From Cystobacter fuscus (GTDB taxonomy: Bacteria > Myxococcota > Myxococcia > Myxococcales > Myxococcaceae): DNA of 64,000 nucleotides. The position numbers were made by a program, and so were the translations under genes. Position 1 is the stretch's first letter, and every line of letters starts with the position of its first letter. The DNA is taken from positions 6,076,001-6,140,000 of the forward strand of contig NZ_CP022098.1 of assembly GCF_002305875.1 (NCBI RefSeq), in the 5' to 3' direction. Positions 18,252 to 26,040 of the stretch are shown here, piece by piece. The notes under the pieces are model-generated. The model was given only the letters and a program-made list of their open reading frames with translations. It did no database searches and was not told where the DNA came from.

Positions 18252-19661
18252 TCAGCGGGTCAGGGCGAAGGTCGCATCCTCCCGGTCGGTCAGCGACGAG
18301 GAGGCGTTGATGGGATCGATGCGCAAGCGGAAGCCCTGGTGGCGCAGGGCCCGATCCGGGTAGTTCCAGGACCGCAGCGTCGTCCAGGAGGCATTGGCCA
18401 GGCCGGCCGCGCGCGTGAAGGTCGCGTCCGCGGCGAAGCTGGCCGAGCCGTCATCGCGGGCCAGGCGCACCTCGAAGCCCGAGTGGCGCAGGTAGAGGCC
18501 CGGATCGGTCACCGACTGCAGCGACACGCCGCTCGAGCTGGCGAGCCCGCCCACCAGGCGGAACTGCGAGTCCGTATAGGGATCCATGGGGTAGGGGTCC
18601 ACACGGCCCTCGTAGTTGGCGTGGCGCACGTAGCGGTCGGGGTAGTTGTACGACTTGAGGCGGATCCACGCCGGCGTGCCGTAGCGGCTGATCAGCGCGG
18701 ACTTCTCCGCCGAGGTGAGGGCCACGATGGTGGCGTGCTTGGAGTTGATGGGCTGCGTGTACAGGCGCTGGCTCAGCGGCTCCCAGGCGTCCTGGGTGAT
18801 GTTCCCCGAGCGCCAGGCGAAGAAGCGGCCGTTGACCGGCGTGTAGATGTCCCCCCACATCGTCCACTCGTCGCGGTCGAGCGACTTGACGACGATGGGG
18901 GCCTCGGTGGCGCCGAGCCCATCGAAGGCCCGTGTGTAGATGGACGCGTTGAAGGCGCCCGGCGCCAGCGACGTGGAGCGCGCCCCCATGAGGCGGTTGT
19001 CGCTCGTGCGCTTGAAATACAGGTAGTTGACGCCGCCGTGGGAGTGCATCGTCGCGTCGAGCACGTTGAAGCCCGGGTCGAAGTACGTCTGGGCCGCCGA
19101 GAAGGTGACGAAGTCGCTCGTGTAGTTGACGAGGATGACGTCGCGCGTGCCGTTGAAGGCGGAGTAGATGACCGCGTACTGCCCGCGTTGAGCGTCCCAG
19201 AAGGACTCGGGCGCCCACGAATGGGTCGGCAGATCATGCAGCTTCACCCGCCGGTAGTTCTCGAAGGACGTCAGGCCGCGGGAGTCCCAGACATGGATGA
19301 ACTGGTTCTGCTTGGAGAAGTCGAGTCCGTAGAGGTCCGTGGCCAGGACGACGAAGGTGCCGTCCTGCTTGCGCAGGATGAACGGGTCGCGCAGGCCCTT
19401 GGTGCCGAGGGTCGGCGTCACCACGGGCGCGTTCTGGTTGAGCGGCGTCCACTCCCGTCCGTCGTCGCTCACCGCGAGGTGCAGGCCATAGTCGCTGGCC
19501 AGTCCGTTGGGAGACTCGGTGAAGTAGCCCATGGCGAAAGCGGACGCGCTCGTCGTCTGGGCCCACGCTCCCGGGCCCGCGAGCACGAGGCACAGGGCGC
19601 TCAACGCGGAGGCCAGCGAGGTGAGGCGGGAAGGGCGTGGGAGCGGGGGGGCGCTGAACAT
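18252..19661 (-). CDS. secreted GH43 arabinosidase with AbfB (CBM42) domain
   Basis: This 469-residue secreted enzyme has a signal peptide ending ...[11 protein letters not shown]. Residues ~40-310 are a five-bladed GH43-type propeller, with [33 protein letters not shown] and [22 protein letters not shown] as recognisable blades. The C-terminal ~150 residues carry paired [17 protein letters not shown] and [17 protein letters not shown] repeats typical of AbfB/CBM42 modules, which bind arabinofuranosyl side chains of arabinoxylan and arabinan. It therefore probably releases L-arabinose outside the cell. It starts the minus-strand gene series leading to chvE, with an operator 19 bases before its ATG. 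Confidence 0.88.
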   Translation of the reverse strand: MFSAPPLPRPSRLTSLASALSALCLVLAGPGAWAQTTSASAFAMGYFTESPNGLASDYGLHLAVSDDGREWTPLNQNAPVVTPTLGTKGLRDPFILRKQDGTFVVLATDLYGLDFSKQNQFIHVWDSRGLTSFENYRRVKLHDLPTHSWAPESFWDAQRGQYAVIYSAFNGTRDVILVNYTSDFVTFSAAQTYFDPGFNVLDATMHSHGGVNYLYFKRTSDNRLMGARSTSLAPGAFNASIYTRAFDGLGATEAPIVVKSLDRDEWTMWGDIYTPVNGRFFAWRSGNITQDAWEPLSQRLYTQPINSKHATIVALTSAEKSALISRYGTPAWIRLKSYNYPDRYVRHANYEGRVDPYPMDPYTDSQFRLVGGLASSSGVSLQSVTDPGLYLRHSGFEVRLARDDGSASFAADATFTRAAGLANASWTTLRSWNYPDRALRHQGFRLRIDPINASSSLTDREDATFALTR

Positions 19662-19679
19662 CCGTGTCTCCGGTCGAAT

Positions 19680-19693
19680 TGTGAGCGTTCACA
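19680..19693. promoter_or_regulatory. LacI-type operator, GH43-AbfB promoter
   Basis: TGTGAGCGTTCACA differs from the perfect locus palindrome at one base. It lies 18 bases upstream of the GH43-AbfB start codon, over the probable promoter or leader. Confidence 0.85.
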
Positions 19694-20091
19694 TCCCTGG
19701 GGCGTCGCGAAGGTACCAACGGATGAAACCCGCGTGCAATGACAAACCCGAAGGAGCAGGGAAGCCGTCTCATGACGCGCTGCCCTGGACCCGGCGCGCC
19801 TTGCTCATGATGCATTGCGCCGTCAGGGATTGAATGGCTTGGGAGGCCCTGCTGGCACGAGTCAGGAAATGGCTGGCACGAGTCATCCGCTCAAGCGGGG
19901 TGTGATTTTCCGCTCGGCCGCTGCCTGGCGCGGCTGACCTCGGGGTGAACGGCGTCCCTCATGGCACTGTCCGGTGCCGAACACCCATGGCCGTGGGGTG
20001 TTGGGCGCGGAGTCCGTGCCGGAGCCCATGATGCACCGCGCCGTTTGAGATGCGGTTGACAATGTTCGTGGATGAGCGCAGCTTCGGCCCA
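19694..20091. other. intergenic region between divergent GH43 genes; repeated motifs, no gene
   Basis: No convincing reading frame is present. It holds CATGATGCATTGCGCC (19806-19821) and CATGATGCACCGCGCC (20027-20042), both similar to 8637-8652 at the araB promoter, and two copies of TGGCACGAGTCA (19853-19864 and 19874-19885) spaced exactly 21 bases, two helical turns. These are likely binding sites for a second regulator or promoter elements of the two divergent arabinosidase genes. Confidence 0.5.
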
Positions 20092-20115
20092 GGGGATGTG
20101 AACGTTCACATCCCC
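20092..20115. promoter_or_regulatory. LacI-type operator, extended 24-bp perfect palindrome
   Basis: The core TGTGAACGTTCACA (20097-20110) is identical to the araB operator, and the symmetry extends to GGGGA/TCCCC on both sides, giving 24 perfectly paired positions. It is 119 bases upstream of the GH43-CBM13 gene. Confidence 0.88.
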
Positions 20116-20234
20116 TGTTCCCGCACCGGACAGGCTGCTCCCTCCGCTGGCATGGCATCCAGGGCCTCGTGCCCTGGTGATGGCCAGACCGGCTTCGCGC
20201 GCAGGTGTCCGCATCCCCTGATGGAAAGTGATAC

Positions 20235-22118
20235 ATGGCACACTCCCGGGCGTTCACCGCGTTGCTGCTTGGCCTGGCCGTTCTGGTTCTCCCCGCTCCG
20301 CCCGCGCTCGCGGTCGGTGAGACCTCCTTTCGCAATCCCTTGCTGGAGGATGGAGCGGACCCCTGGCTGCAGTACTACAATGGCAACTACTACCTGGCAA
20401 CGACGACATGGTCCTCGCAGATGATGATGCGCAAATCGCCGACCCTGGCGGGGCTGAGTACCGCGACGCCGGTGGTGATCTGGTCGGACACCACGGCCAG
20501 CCGGTGCTGTAACTTCTGGGCTCCCGAGTTCCATCGGCTCAATGGCCCCAATGGGTACCGCTGGTACTTCATGTTCACGGCCGGCACGGGAGGCAACTTC
20601 GATAACCAGCACCTGGTGGTGCTCGAGAGCGCGGGAGACGATCCCATGGGGCCCTATGCCTTCAAGAGCGAGCCCCAGGGCACCGGCTGGAACATCGATG
20701 GCTCCTATCTCCAGGTCAACGGCTCGCTGTACCTGCTCTCCTCGGCGTTCGAGGGCAGCAACCAGAACATGTGGATCGCCAAGATGAGCAACCCCTGGAC
20801 CACGAGCGGTACGAAGGTGTTGCTCTCCAATCCCACGTACAGCTGGGAGACGCAGGGCGCCCCCGTCAACGAGGGTCCCGTGGTCCTGCAGCGCGGCGGC
20901 AAGACCTTCCTCATCTACTCGGCCAGCTTCTGCGGGACCCCGGACTACAAGCTCGGAATGTTGACGCTCACCGGGAGTGATCCGCTGAGCCTCTCCTCCT
21001 GGAAGAAGTCCACCAGCCCCGTGTTCCAGCGCTCCGACGCCAATGGCGTCTACGGGCCGGGTCACAACGGCTTCTTCACCTCGCCGGATGGCACGCAAAG
21101 CTGGATCGTCTATCACGCCAACAGCGCCGCCAATCAGGGCTGCTCGCGGACGCGCTCGACCCGCGCGCAGTCCTTCACCTGGAACTCGGACGGCACGCCC
21201 TCCTTCGGCACTCCCGTCTCCCTCGGCACGTCGCTCGCGGTTCCCTCCGGGGAGCGCGCGCCCATCACGACCGCCGTGCGCGGCGCGGCCTACAAGCTGG
21301 TGAGCCGGTCGGCGAACAAGTGCATGGGAGTGAGCGGGGGCTCGAGTGGCGATGGGGCGAGCGCGGTCCTGGCCTCCTGCTCCAGTGCGGCCACCGGTTG
21401 GGTGCTCGATCCGACCGCTGACGGGTACTACCGGTTGGTGAACAGCAGCACCGGCAAGTCCCTGGACGCCGTCAACTGCGGCACCGCGGACGGCACCCGC
21501 GTGGGCCAGTGGTCGTGGTTGGGCAATGCGTGCCAGCAGTGGATGCCCGTGGCCACCTCGGAGGGGTGGTTCCGTCTGCAGAACCGCAACAGCGGCAAGG
21601 TGCTGGACGTGGCCAACTGCGCGAGCGCGGACGGGTCGGCCGTGAACCTGTGGTCCGGGTTGGGCAACACCTGTCAGGAGTGGCAGCTCCAGCCGGTGGG
21701 ACCGGTGGCGATCGTCAACGTCTCGAGTGGCAAGGTGCTGGACGTGGCCAACTGCGGCACCGCGGACGGCACCCGCGTGAACCAGTGGAGCTGGCTGGGG
21801 AACAACTGTCAGCGGTGGAACTTCACCCCTACCGGGGATGGGTACTTCCAGATCTCGCCGGTCTCCAATTCCGGAAGCTGTCTCGTCATCGAGGGGGCTT
21901 CCACCGCCAACTCCGCGCGCACCGTCACGGGCTCCTGCTCGGGCACCCATTCCCAGTGGCGCATCGAGCCGCTGGCGGATGGCACCACCCGGCTCATCGC
22001 CCGGCACAGTGGCAAGGCCCTCGACGTGTCCAGCTGCTCCCTGTCCGAGGGGGGCACGGTCCAGCAGTACAGCTGGCTGGACAACACCTGCCAGCGCTTC
22101 CACCTGCGGCCCTACTGA
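20235..22118 (+). CDS. secreted GH43 arabinofuranosidase/arabinanase with CBM13 beta-trefoils
   Basis: This 627-residue exported enzyme has a signal peptide ending ...PAPPALAVG. The GH43 propeller occupies ~30-340: FRNPLLEDGADPWLQYYNGNYYL carries the catalytic-base Asp in GADPW, SRCCNFWAPEFHRL follows, and GWNIDGSYLQVNGSLYLL and NEGPVVLQRGGKTFLIYSAS hold the pKa-modulating and acid residues. The remaining ~280 residues are two ricin-type trefoils with repeated GKxLDVxNC and QQW/QRW motifs (CBM13). The likely activity is exo- or endo-cleavage of alpha-1,5-arabinan; subfamily cannot be fixed by eye. It is divergent from the other GH43 gene and has the strongest operator. Confidence 0.88.
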   Translation: MAHSRAFTALLLGLAVLVLPAPPALAVGETSFRNPLLEDGADPWLQYYNGNYYLATTTWSSQMMMRKSPTLAGLSTATPVVIWSDTTASRCCNFWAPEFHRLNGPNGYRWYFMFTAGTGGNFDNQHLVVLESAGDDPMGPYAFKSEPQGTGWNIDGSYLQVNGSLYLLSSAFEGSNQNMWIAKMSNPWTTSGTKVLLSNPTYSWETQGAPVNEGPVVLQRGGKTFLIYSASFCGTPDYKLGMLTLTGSDPLSLSSWKKSTSPVFQRSDANGVYGPGHNGFFTSPDGTQSWIVYHANSAANQGCSRTRSTRAQSFTWNSDGTPSFGTPVSLGTSLAVPSGERAPITTAVRGAAYKLVSRSANKCMGVSGGSSGDGASAVLASCSSAATGWVLDPTADGYYRLVNSSTGKSLDAVNCGTADGTRVGQWSWLGNACQQWMPVATSEGWFRLQNRNSGKVLDVANCASADGSAVNLWSGLGNTCQEWQLQPVGPVAIVNVSSGKVLDVANCGTADGTRVNQWSWLGNNCQRWNFTPTGDGYFQISPVSNSGSCLVIEGASTANSARTVTGSCSGTHSQWRIEPLADGTTRLIARHSGKALDVSSCSLSEGGTVQQYSWLDNTCQRFHLRPY

Positions 22119-22150
22119 TCGGTTTCCCGTTGCACTTGGGCGCCCAGATG

Positions 22151-22164
22151 GTTAGGCTCCTAAC
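22151..22164. promoter_or_regulatory. MarR-type operator just before the marR-like start
   Basis: GTTAGGCTCCTAAC is a perfect 14-bp inverted repeat ending 3 bases before the ATG of the MarR-like gene, so binding would block transcription or initiation. A matching copy lies at 22700. Confidence 0.8.
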
Positions 22165-22167
22165 GAG

Positions 22168-22677
22168 ATGGCGCTCGAACTGAAACAGCTTCCCGGACAC
22201 GAGGCTTTCCAGAAGGACGCGGAACGCTATCCGGGGTCGGATGCGTCGGCCGTGGAGACGTGTCTGACGTTGCTGCGGGTGTCGGACGATGTGGAGCAAG
22301 CCTATGCGGCGCACTTCGCGCGGCATGGGCTGTCCCAGGCGCGCTTCATCGTCCTCATGCAGTTGCAGCGCGAGGAGGAGGGCCTGCGTCCCGCCGAGCT
22401 GGCCGAGCGGACGGGCGTCACGCGCGCGACGATGACGGGGTTGCTGGACGGGCTGGAGAAGGAGGGCCTCGTCTTGCGCAGGGCCCATGCGGGGGACGGA
22501 CGCATGTCGATGGTGCGCCTGGCCGCCAAGGGGCGCCAGCGGCTGGAGGGCCTGCTCCCGGACCACTACCGCCGCACCGCCGCCCTGATGAGCGGCCTGT
22601 CCGCCGAGGAGCGCCAGCAACTCGCGGCCCTGCTCGCGAAGATCGCCGCCGGCATCCCCCATGTGCGGGAGCCCTGA
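22168..22677 (+). CDS. MarR-family transcriptional regulator
   Basis: This 169-residue winged-helix regulator has the usual MarR layout: an N-terminal dimerisation helix, a helix-turn-helix in LRPAELAERTGVTRATMTGLLDGLEKEGLV (~residues 73-102) and the wing RRAHAGDGRMSMVRLAAKGR with the conserved DxR pair. It is 39 bases upstream of a monooxygenase-like gene, and the same palindrome precedes both genes, so it probably represses itself and that gene in response to a small-molecule ligand, perhaps a phenolic or oxidant. Confidence 0.92.
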   Translation: MALELKQLPGHEAFQKDAERYPGSDASAVETCLTLLRVSDDVEQAYAAHFARHGLSQARFIVLMQLQREEEGLRPAELAERTGVTRATMTGLLDGLEKEGLVLRRAHAGDGRMSMVRLAAKGRQRLEGLLPDHYRRTAALMSGLSAEERQQLAALLAKIAAGIPHVREP

Positions 22678-22699
22678 GCCTCTTTTTTTTACCCAGGTA

Positions 22700-22713
22700 G
22701 TTAGGAGCCTAAT
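22700..22713. promoter_or_regulatory. MarR-type operator before the ABM-domain gene
   Basis: GTTAGGAGCCTAAT matches the palindrome at 22151 in both half sites (GTTAGG/CCTAAY) with only the central two bases and the last base different. It ends 3 bases before the ATG at 22717 and includes the only GGAG near that start, so a bound repressor would cover the ribosome-binding site region. Confidence 0.75.
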
Positions 22714-22716
22714 CAT

Positions 22717-23073
22717 ATGGAAGCGACCACGACGAGCATCGTTCCCGGCAGTGGGGTGTGCACCCTCATCAACGTCTTCACCGTGGCGCCCGAGCGGCAG
22801 GCGGAGCTGGTGAAGGTACTGGATGAGGCGACGGAGGAGGTGATGCGATACCTGCCGGGGTTCATCTCGGCGAACATCCACCGGGGGGTGGATGGCACCC
22901 GGGTGACCAACTACGCGCAGTGGGCGAGCCGCGAGCACTTCGAGGCCATGCTGCGCAACCCGACGGCCCAGACGCACATGCGGGCCGCGGCGGCGCTGGT
23001 GGAGAAGTACGAACCGCACCTCTACGAAGTGGTCTCCACTCATTCGCGGGGCGTACCATCCGGCGACGTCTAG
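22717..23073 (+). CDS. antibiotic-biosynthesis monooxygenase (ABM) domain protein
   Basis: This 118-residue protein has the small ferredoxin-like ABM fold. CTLINVFTVAPERQAELVKVLDEATEEVMRYLPGF is the first strand-helix, ISANIHRGVDGTRVTNYAQWASREHFEAML the second half, with the characteristic NYAQW. Such proteins oxidise quinol-like compounds or degrade haem, and many are of unknown substrate. Control by the preceding MarR-type regulator is suggested by the shared palindrome. It could be a detoxifying quinone monooxygenase, but no substrate can be inferred. Confidence 0.8.
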   Translation: MEATTTSIVPGSGVCTLINVFTVAPERQAELVKVLDEATEEVMRYLPGFISANIHRGVDGTRVTNYAQWASREHFEAMLRNPTAQTHMRAAAALVEKYEPHLYEVVSTHSRGVPSGDV

Positions 23074-23262
23074 GATGCATGGGGCCTCCGTGCCGGCCTG
23101 GTGCTCGCGCCCGCCGCGTGCAGCACCAGCGCCGTGCTCATAATCCAAGAAGTTAGCACGGGCTGCTCGACGTCATGGCGCAACGAGATCACCAAGAAGC
23201 TTCTGTTCGTGACGCCCTGTCTTCGTTTGATCCAGTCGATTATCGATGATAAATCAACACAG

Positions 23263-24585
23263 ATGAGCGTAGTCACAGGTAACAGACTTGGTGGCAGTGG
23301 TTGGCGATTCCGATTCCTCATCACCGCGGCCACCGTGGCGTTCGCAGTCGCGGCATGCAGTGCCGACCCGAAGGCGGACGACGCGCCCCCCGCCAAGCCT
23401 GGCAACCCATCCGCCACTCCCCCTCACGATCCGCCCGTGCCGTCAAACACGGGGCCCGTTACCCGGGGCGGAACGATGACCTTCACCAATATCGGCGCAA
23501 CTGGCTACTGGGGCCGCCGGATCGAGGCGAGCGAGGGCGACCCGCGCTGTGATGTCGAGGCGCGATGGATCAGCTACCCCTGGGGGGGGAAAGAGTACTG
23601 CTGCCGCACCAAGCACCAGGTGACGACCAACCGCCTGTCCCCGTACAACGAGCAGATGACGCTGGTCCTCGAAGGACCGATGCGCGTCAAGCAGCTCGCC
23701 GTCTACCAGCCGGTCGCGGAGCCCACGGGCCAGTGGGTCATCAAATCGTTCTGGGACCGGCGGGCTCCGACCACGTTCCACAACCTCCACATCTCCGGGC
23801 CCGGAGACAAGACGCCGTTCACGGGTGACCTCGGGAACAACTGCGCGTTCTACGCCATGCAGGACCGCAAGTTCCCCTGCGGTCCGGGGAGCAACCCGTA
23901 CTGCCCCGGTTCGGCGCTGGACTACGACGGCTGGCCGGGTTCCAAGCTCGTGGTGATGCTCGCCTCCATGCCCTACTCCGACGACCCGACGCTCAAGCCG
24001 CTGAGCTGCATCAAGCCCGGAGAGGACGAGCGCCAGCAGGACGCGCCGTGGGTCGGCTTCAGCCCCTCGGAGCTCAACCGCGACGGATGGTCGGGCTATC
24101 ACCCGTGTCACTGCTTCGCGAACACCAACGGGGCCGTGGGCGACGGGTGCGGTCAGATCAACGTGTTCGAGGTCGTGGCGGAGTCGTCGGGCAGCCAGTG
24201 GGGCAACCGCGACATCATCAGCACGGGGCTCAGGTCCTTCCAGGTCGGTAGCCTCGGCGGGTCCGTGTGCGGCATCGCTGGCTGTGGCATCGGCCAGTTC
24301 GATTCCGGCTCCGATCTCCTCGACGCGCGGGCGCTCAAGGCCATGGAGCGTGGCGCGGTGATCGACGCGGACAACCGGGCGAGCGCCTATGCGCCGGTGT
24401 GGCGCCGGCCGCTCGACGACCGCTACTTCGCCATCCTCCTCGACGAGCAGTCGCGGGTCGTGCAGGTGATGATCCTCCACCCGGGCAACCTCCCCGGCGC
24501 GGCCCGCGCCCTCCTGCCGGCGCTTCCGAACGAGGTCTCGCGCTCGGTGGTCGACGGGCTCGTGGGGCTCCGCGTCCCCCAGTGA
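23263..24585 (+). CDS. lipoprotein resembling fungal TOS1-type (DUF2401) cell-wall proteins
   Basis: This 440-residue lipoprotein has a lipobox at the end of TVAFAVAAC, then a Pro/Asp-rich linker. From about residue 75 the chain shows TFTNIGATGYWGRR, CCRTKHQVTTNRLSPYNEQMTLVLEGPM, then a Cys-rich segment CHCFANTNGAVGDGCGQINVFEVV. The last block resembles the GH16-like core of fungal TOS1/DUF2401 proteins, in which the pattern reads CGEFDLFEV as I recall it; here the first Glu and the Asp are Gln and Asn. The role is unknown; binding or modification of glucan is possible. The ATG at 23263 is preferred because the signal peptide begins there; the frame is open upstream to 23101. Confidence 0.6.
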   Translation: MSVVTGNRLGGSGWRFRFLITAATVAFAVAACSADPKADDAPPAKPGNPSATPPHDPPVPSNTGPVTRGGTMTFTNIGATGYWGRRIEASEGDPRCDVEARWISYPWGGKEYCCRTKHQVTTNRLSPYNEQMTLVLEGPMRVKQLAVYQPVAEPTGQWVIKSFWDRRAPTTFHNLHISGPGDKTPFTGDLGNNCAFYAMQDRKFPCGPGSNPYCPGSALDYDGWPGSKLVVMLASMPYSDDPTLKPLSCIKPGEDERQQDAPWVGFSPSELNRDGWSGYHPCHCFANTNGAVGDGCGQINVFEVVAESSGSQWGNRDIISTGLRSFQVGSLGGSVCGIAGCGIGQFDSGSDLLDARALKAMERGAVIDADNRASAYAPVWRRPLDDRYFAILLDEQSRVVQVMILHPGNLPGAARALLPALPNEVSRSVVDGLVGLRVPQ

Positions 24586-24633
24586 CCGCAGGGGGCGCCG
24601 CGCCGCCGATTCAATGACTTTCGAGGACGCAGT

Positions 24634-25329
24634 TCAAAGGCCCTTCTTCGCGCGAAGGGCCTGCTCGACCTCGGGGAGGAACGGGCTGCCGCCCCGCTCC
24701 GCGTGCTTCCTGGCCAGGTAGAGGTCAAGCATGCCGTTCTTGAGCACCTCGGGCACGAAGAGCTGCTCGTCGTTCTCGGGCATGTTGGCGTCGATGTCGG
24801 GCTCGAACTCCCGCCAGCCCCTGCCGCCGACGATGAGGGTGCGGAAAGCCTCGGGCACGGAGCGCGGCCCGCCCGCGTTCGCCCAGACAGGGGTGTGCGG
24901 GTCGAGCAGCAGCGCCCGCGCGGTGAGAACTCCACGGGTTCCAAGCACCGCGCCATCGCTTCCCCAGCTGCCAGTGATGACTCCGGACGCCTTGATATCG
25001 CCGTCCACCGCCACGCGCGCGCTGCCCCCATAGGCGATGTTCCGCGCGCGGACGTTGCCCGTCACGATGAGCGCGCAAGTGCCGGCGCCCTCGGTCGTGA
25101 AGACGAGGTCCCCGGTCGTCACGAGATCTCCGTCGATGATGAAGGCCCAGGGGCCGTCGCTGGTCCGCAGGTCGTGGGCGACGTCGAGGCCGCCTTCGAT
25201 GATGCGGGGGCGTGGCGCCTCGTCGTTGAGGTCGCGCGTTTCGAGGAACCAGTTCAGCAAATCATGGCCACGGTAGCGGGCCGAGATGTCCTCGAAGGAC
25301 ACCTCGCGGCCCATTTCATCGAGCATCAT
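24634..25329 (-). CDS. polymer-forming (bactofilin-like) beta-helix protein
   Basis: This 231-residue protein has no signal peptide. Its middle part (~45-150) is a run of short beta strands with hydrophobic alternation, as in IIDGDLVTTGDLVFT, ALIVTGNVRARNIAYGGSARVAVDGDIKAS and GVITGSWGSDGAVLGTRGVLTA, the pattern of bactofilin/polymer-forming domains. The N-terminus contains a short helical region (FEDISARYRGHDLLNWFLE), and the C-terminus ends in a charged helix. Myxobacteria have several such proteins, some unrelated to filament formation. It stands alone between the lipoprotein gene and a small unknown gene. The first codon may be either of the two leading Met codons. Confidence 0.55.
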   Translation of the reverse strand: MMLDEMGREVSFEDISARYRGHDLLNWFLETRDLNDEAPRPRIIEGGLDVAHDLRTSDGPWAFIIDGDLVTTGDLVFTTEGAGTCALIVTGNVRARNIAYGGSARVAVDGDIKASGVITGSWGSDGAVLGTRGVLTARALLLDPHTPVWANAGGPRSVPEAFRTLIVGGRGWREFEPDIDANMPENDEQLFVPEVLKNGMLDLYLARKHAERGGSPFLPEVEQALRAKKGL

Positions 25330-25403
25330 GCCGTCGTCTTATACGTGAGAAGGCTCCGCTGCCGGACGGTATCTCGCACCATTTCCTCACCGGGCTGGAA
25401 CGC

Positions 25404-25886
25404 TCACGTCGCCTGGCGTCCCTGGGGCGTCAGGCCGAAGTGAGCCTCGATGCGCCGGGTGGGCGGGTTGCCGCCGCACTCCTCGAGCACGCCGAGGCAC
25501 CAGCGCGCCGCGTCATTCAGATGGGGCGTGACGAGATGGCGGCCATTGCGCGGCCGGACCTTGTGGAAGGTGGAGAGCATCAACCGCAACAGGGGAGAGG
25601 TGACAACCAGGGCATGGCCGAGCACCTGGGTCTCGATCAGGGCCGCGTGCTGCTTGAGCCACTCGGATTGACGCTGGCGGATCTCGGAGGGGAGCATGGG
25701 CGTGTGCCTCATGTCGAAGAGGACGACGTGCTTCTCCGGGCGCCGCAGGTAGGTGAGCCGCCGCACGAGATACTCCTCGAAGTGCGCGAGCGGGACCGCG
25801 CCTCGTGGCTGGACGATGAGCAGGGGCCAGAGGGAGTCGTCCACGAGCAGGGACGGCGAGGGAGTGTCGTTCGGCATGGGCGTCAC
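25404..25886 (-). CDS. conserved-type hypothetical protein, possible SpoIIAA-like fold
   Basis: This 160-residue soluble protein has no signal peptide. Alternating strand/helix pattern (LLIVQPRGAVPLAHFEEYLVRRLTYLRR, KHVVLFDMRHTPMLPSEIRQRQSEWLKQHA, LGHALVVTSPLLRLMLSTFHKV) fits the SpoIIAA/STAS-like fold seen in many short myxobacterial proteins. No catalytic residues can be pointed to. It is transcribed in the same direction as the bactofilin-like gene, 74 bases upstream of it. Function is not known. Confidence 0.6.
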   Translation of the reverse strand: MTPMPNDTPSPSLLVDDSLWPLLIVQPRGAVPLAHFEEYLVRRLTYLRRPEKHVVLFDMRHTPMLPSEIRQRQSEWLKQHAALIETQVLGHALVVTSPLLRLMLSTFHKVRPRNGRHLVTPHLNDAARWCLGVLEECGGNPPTRRIEAHFGLTPQGRQAT

Positions 25887-26040
25887 AACTCTTGGCGATG
25901 AGGCGGCGGAGCGCCAGGAAGAGCAACCGCCCCTTCAGCTTCATCATCCCGGCGTCAACCGCTGTACGCCGGCTCTGTCGCCCGGCAGAAGCCCCCCCGC
26001 CTCTGCCTCTCAGCACCCGCCTGACGAGCAGAAAGGCTCC

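Noticed and set aside
19883-20335. Minus-strand 150-aa and 116-aa frames between the GH43 genes
   Set aside because: They run over the operator and the start of the GH43-CBM13 gene, lack family features and lack an RBS.
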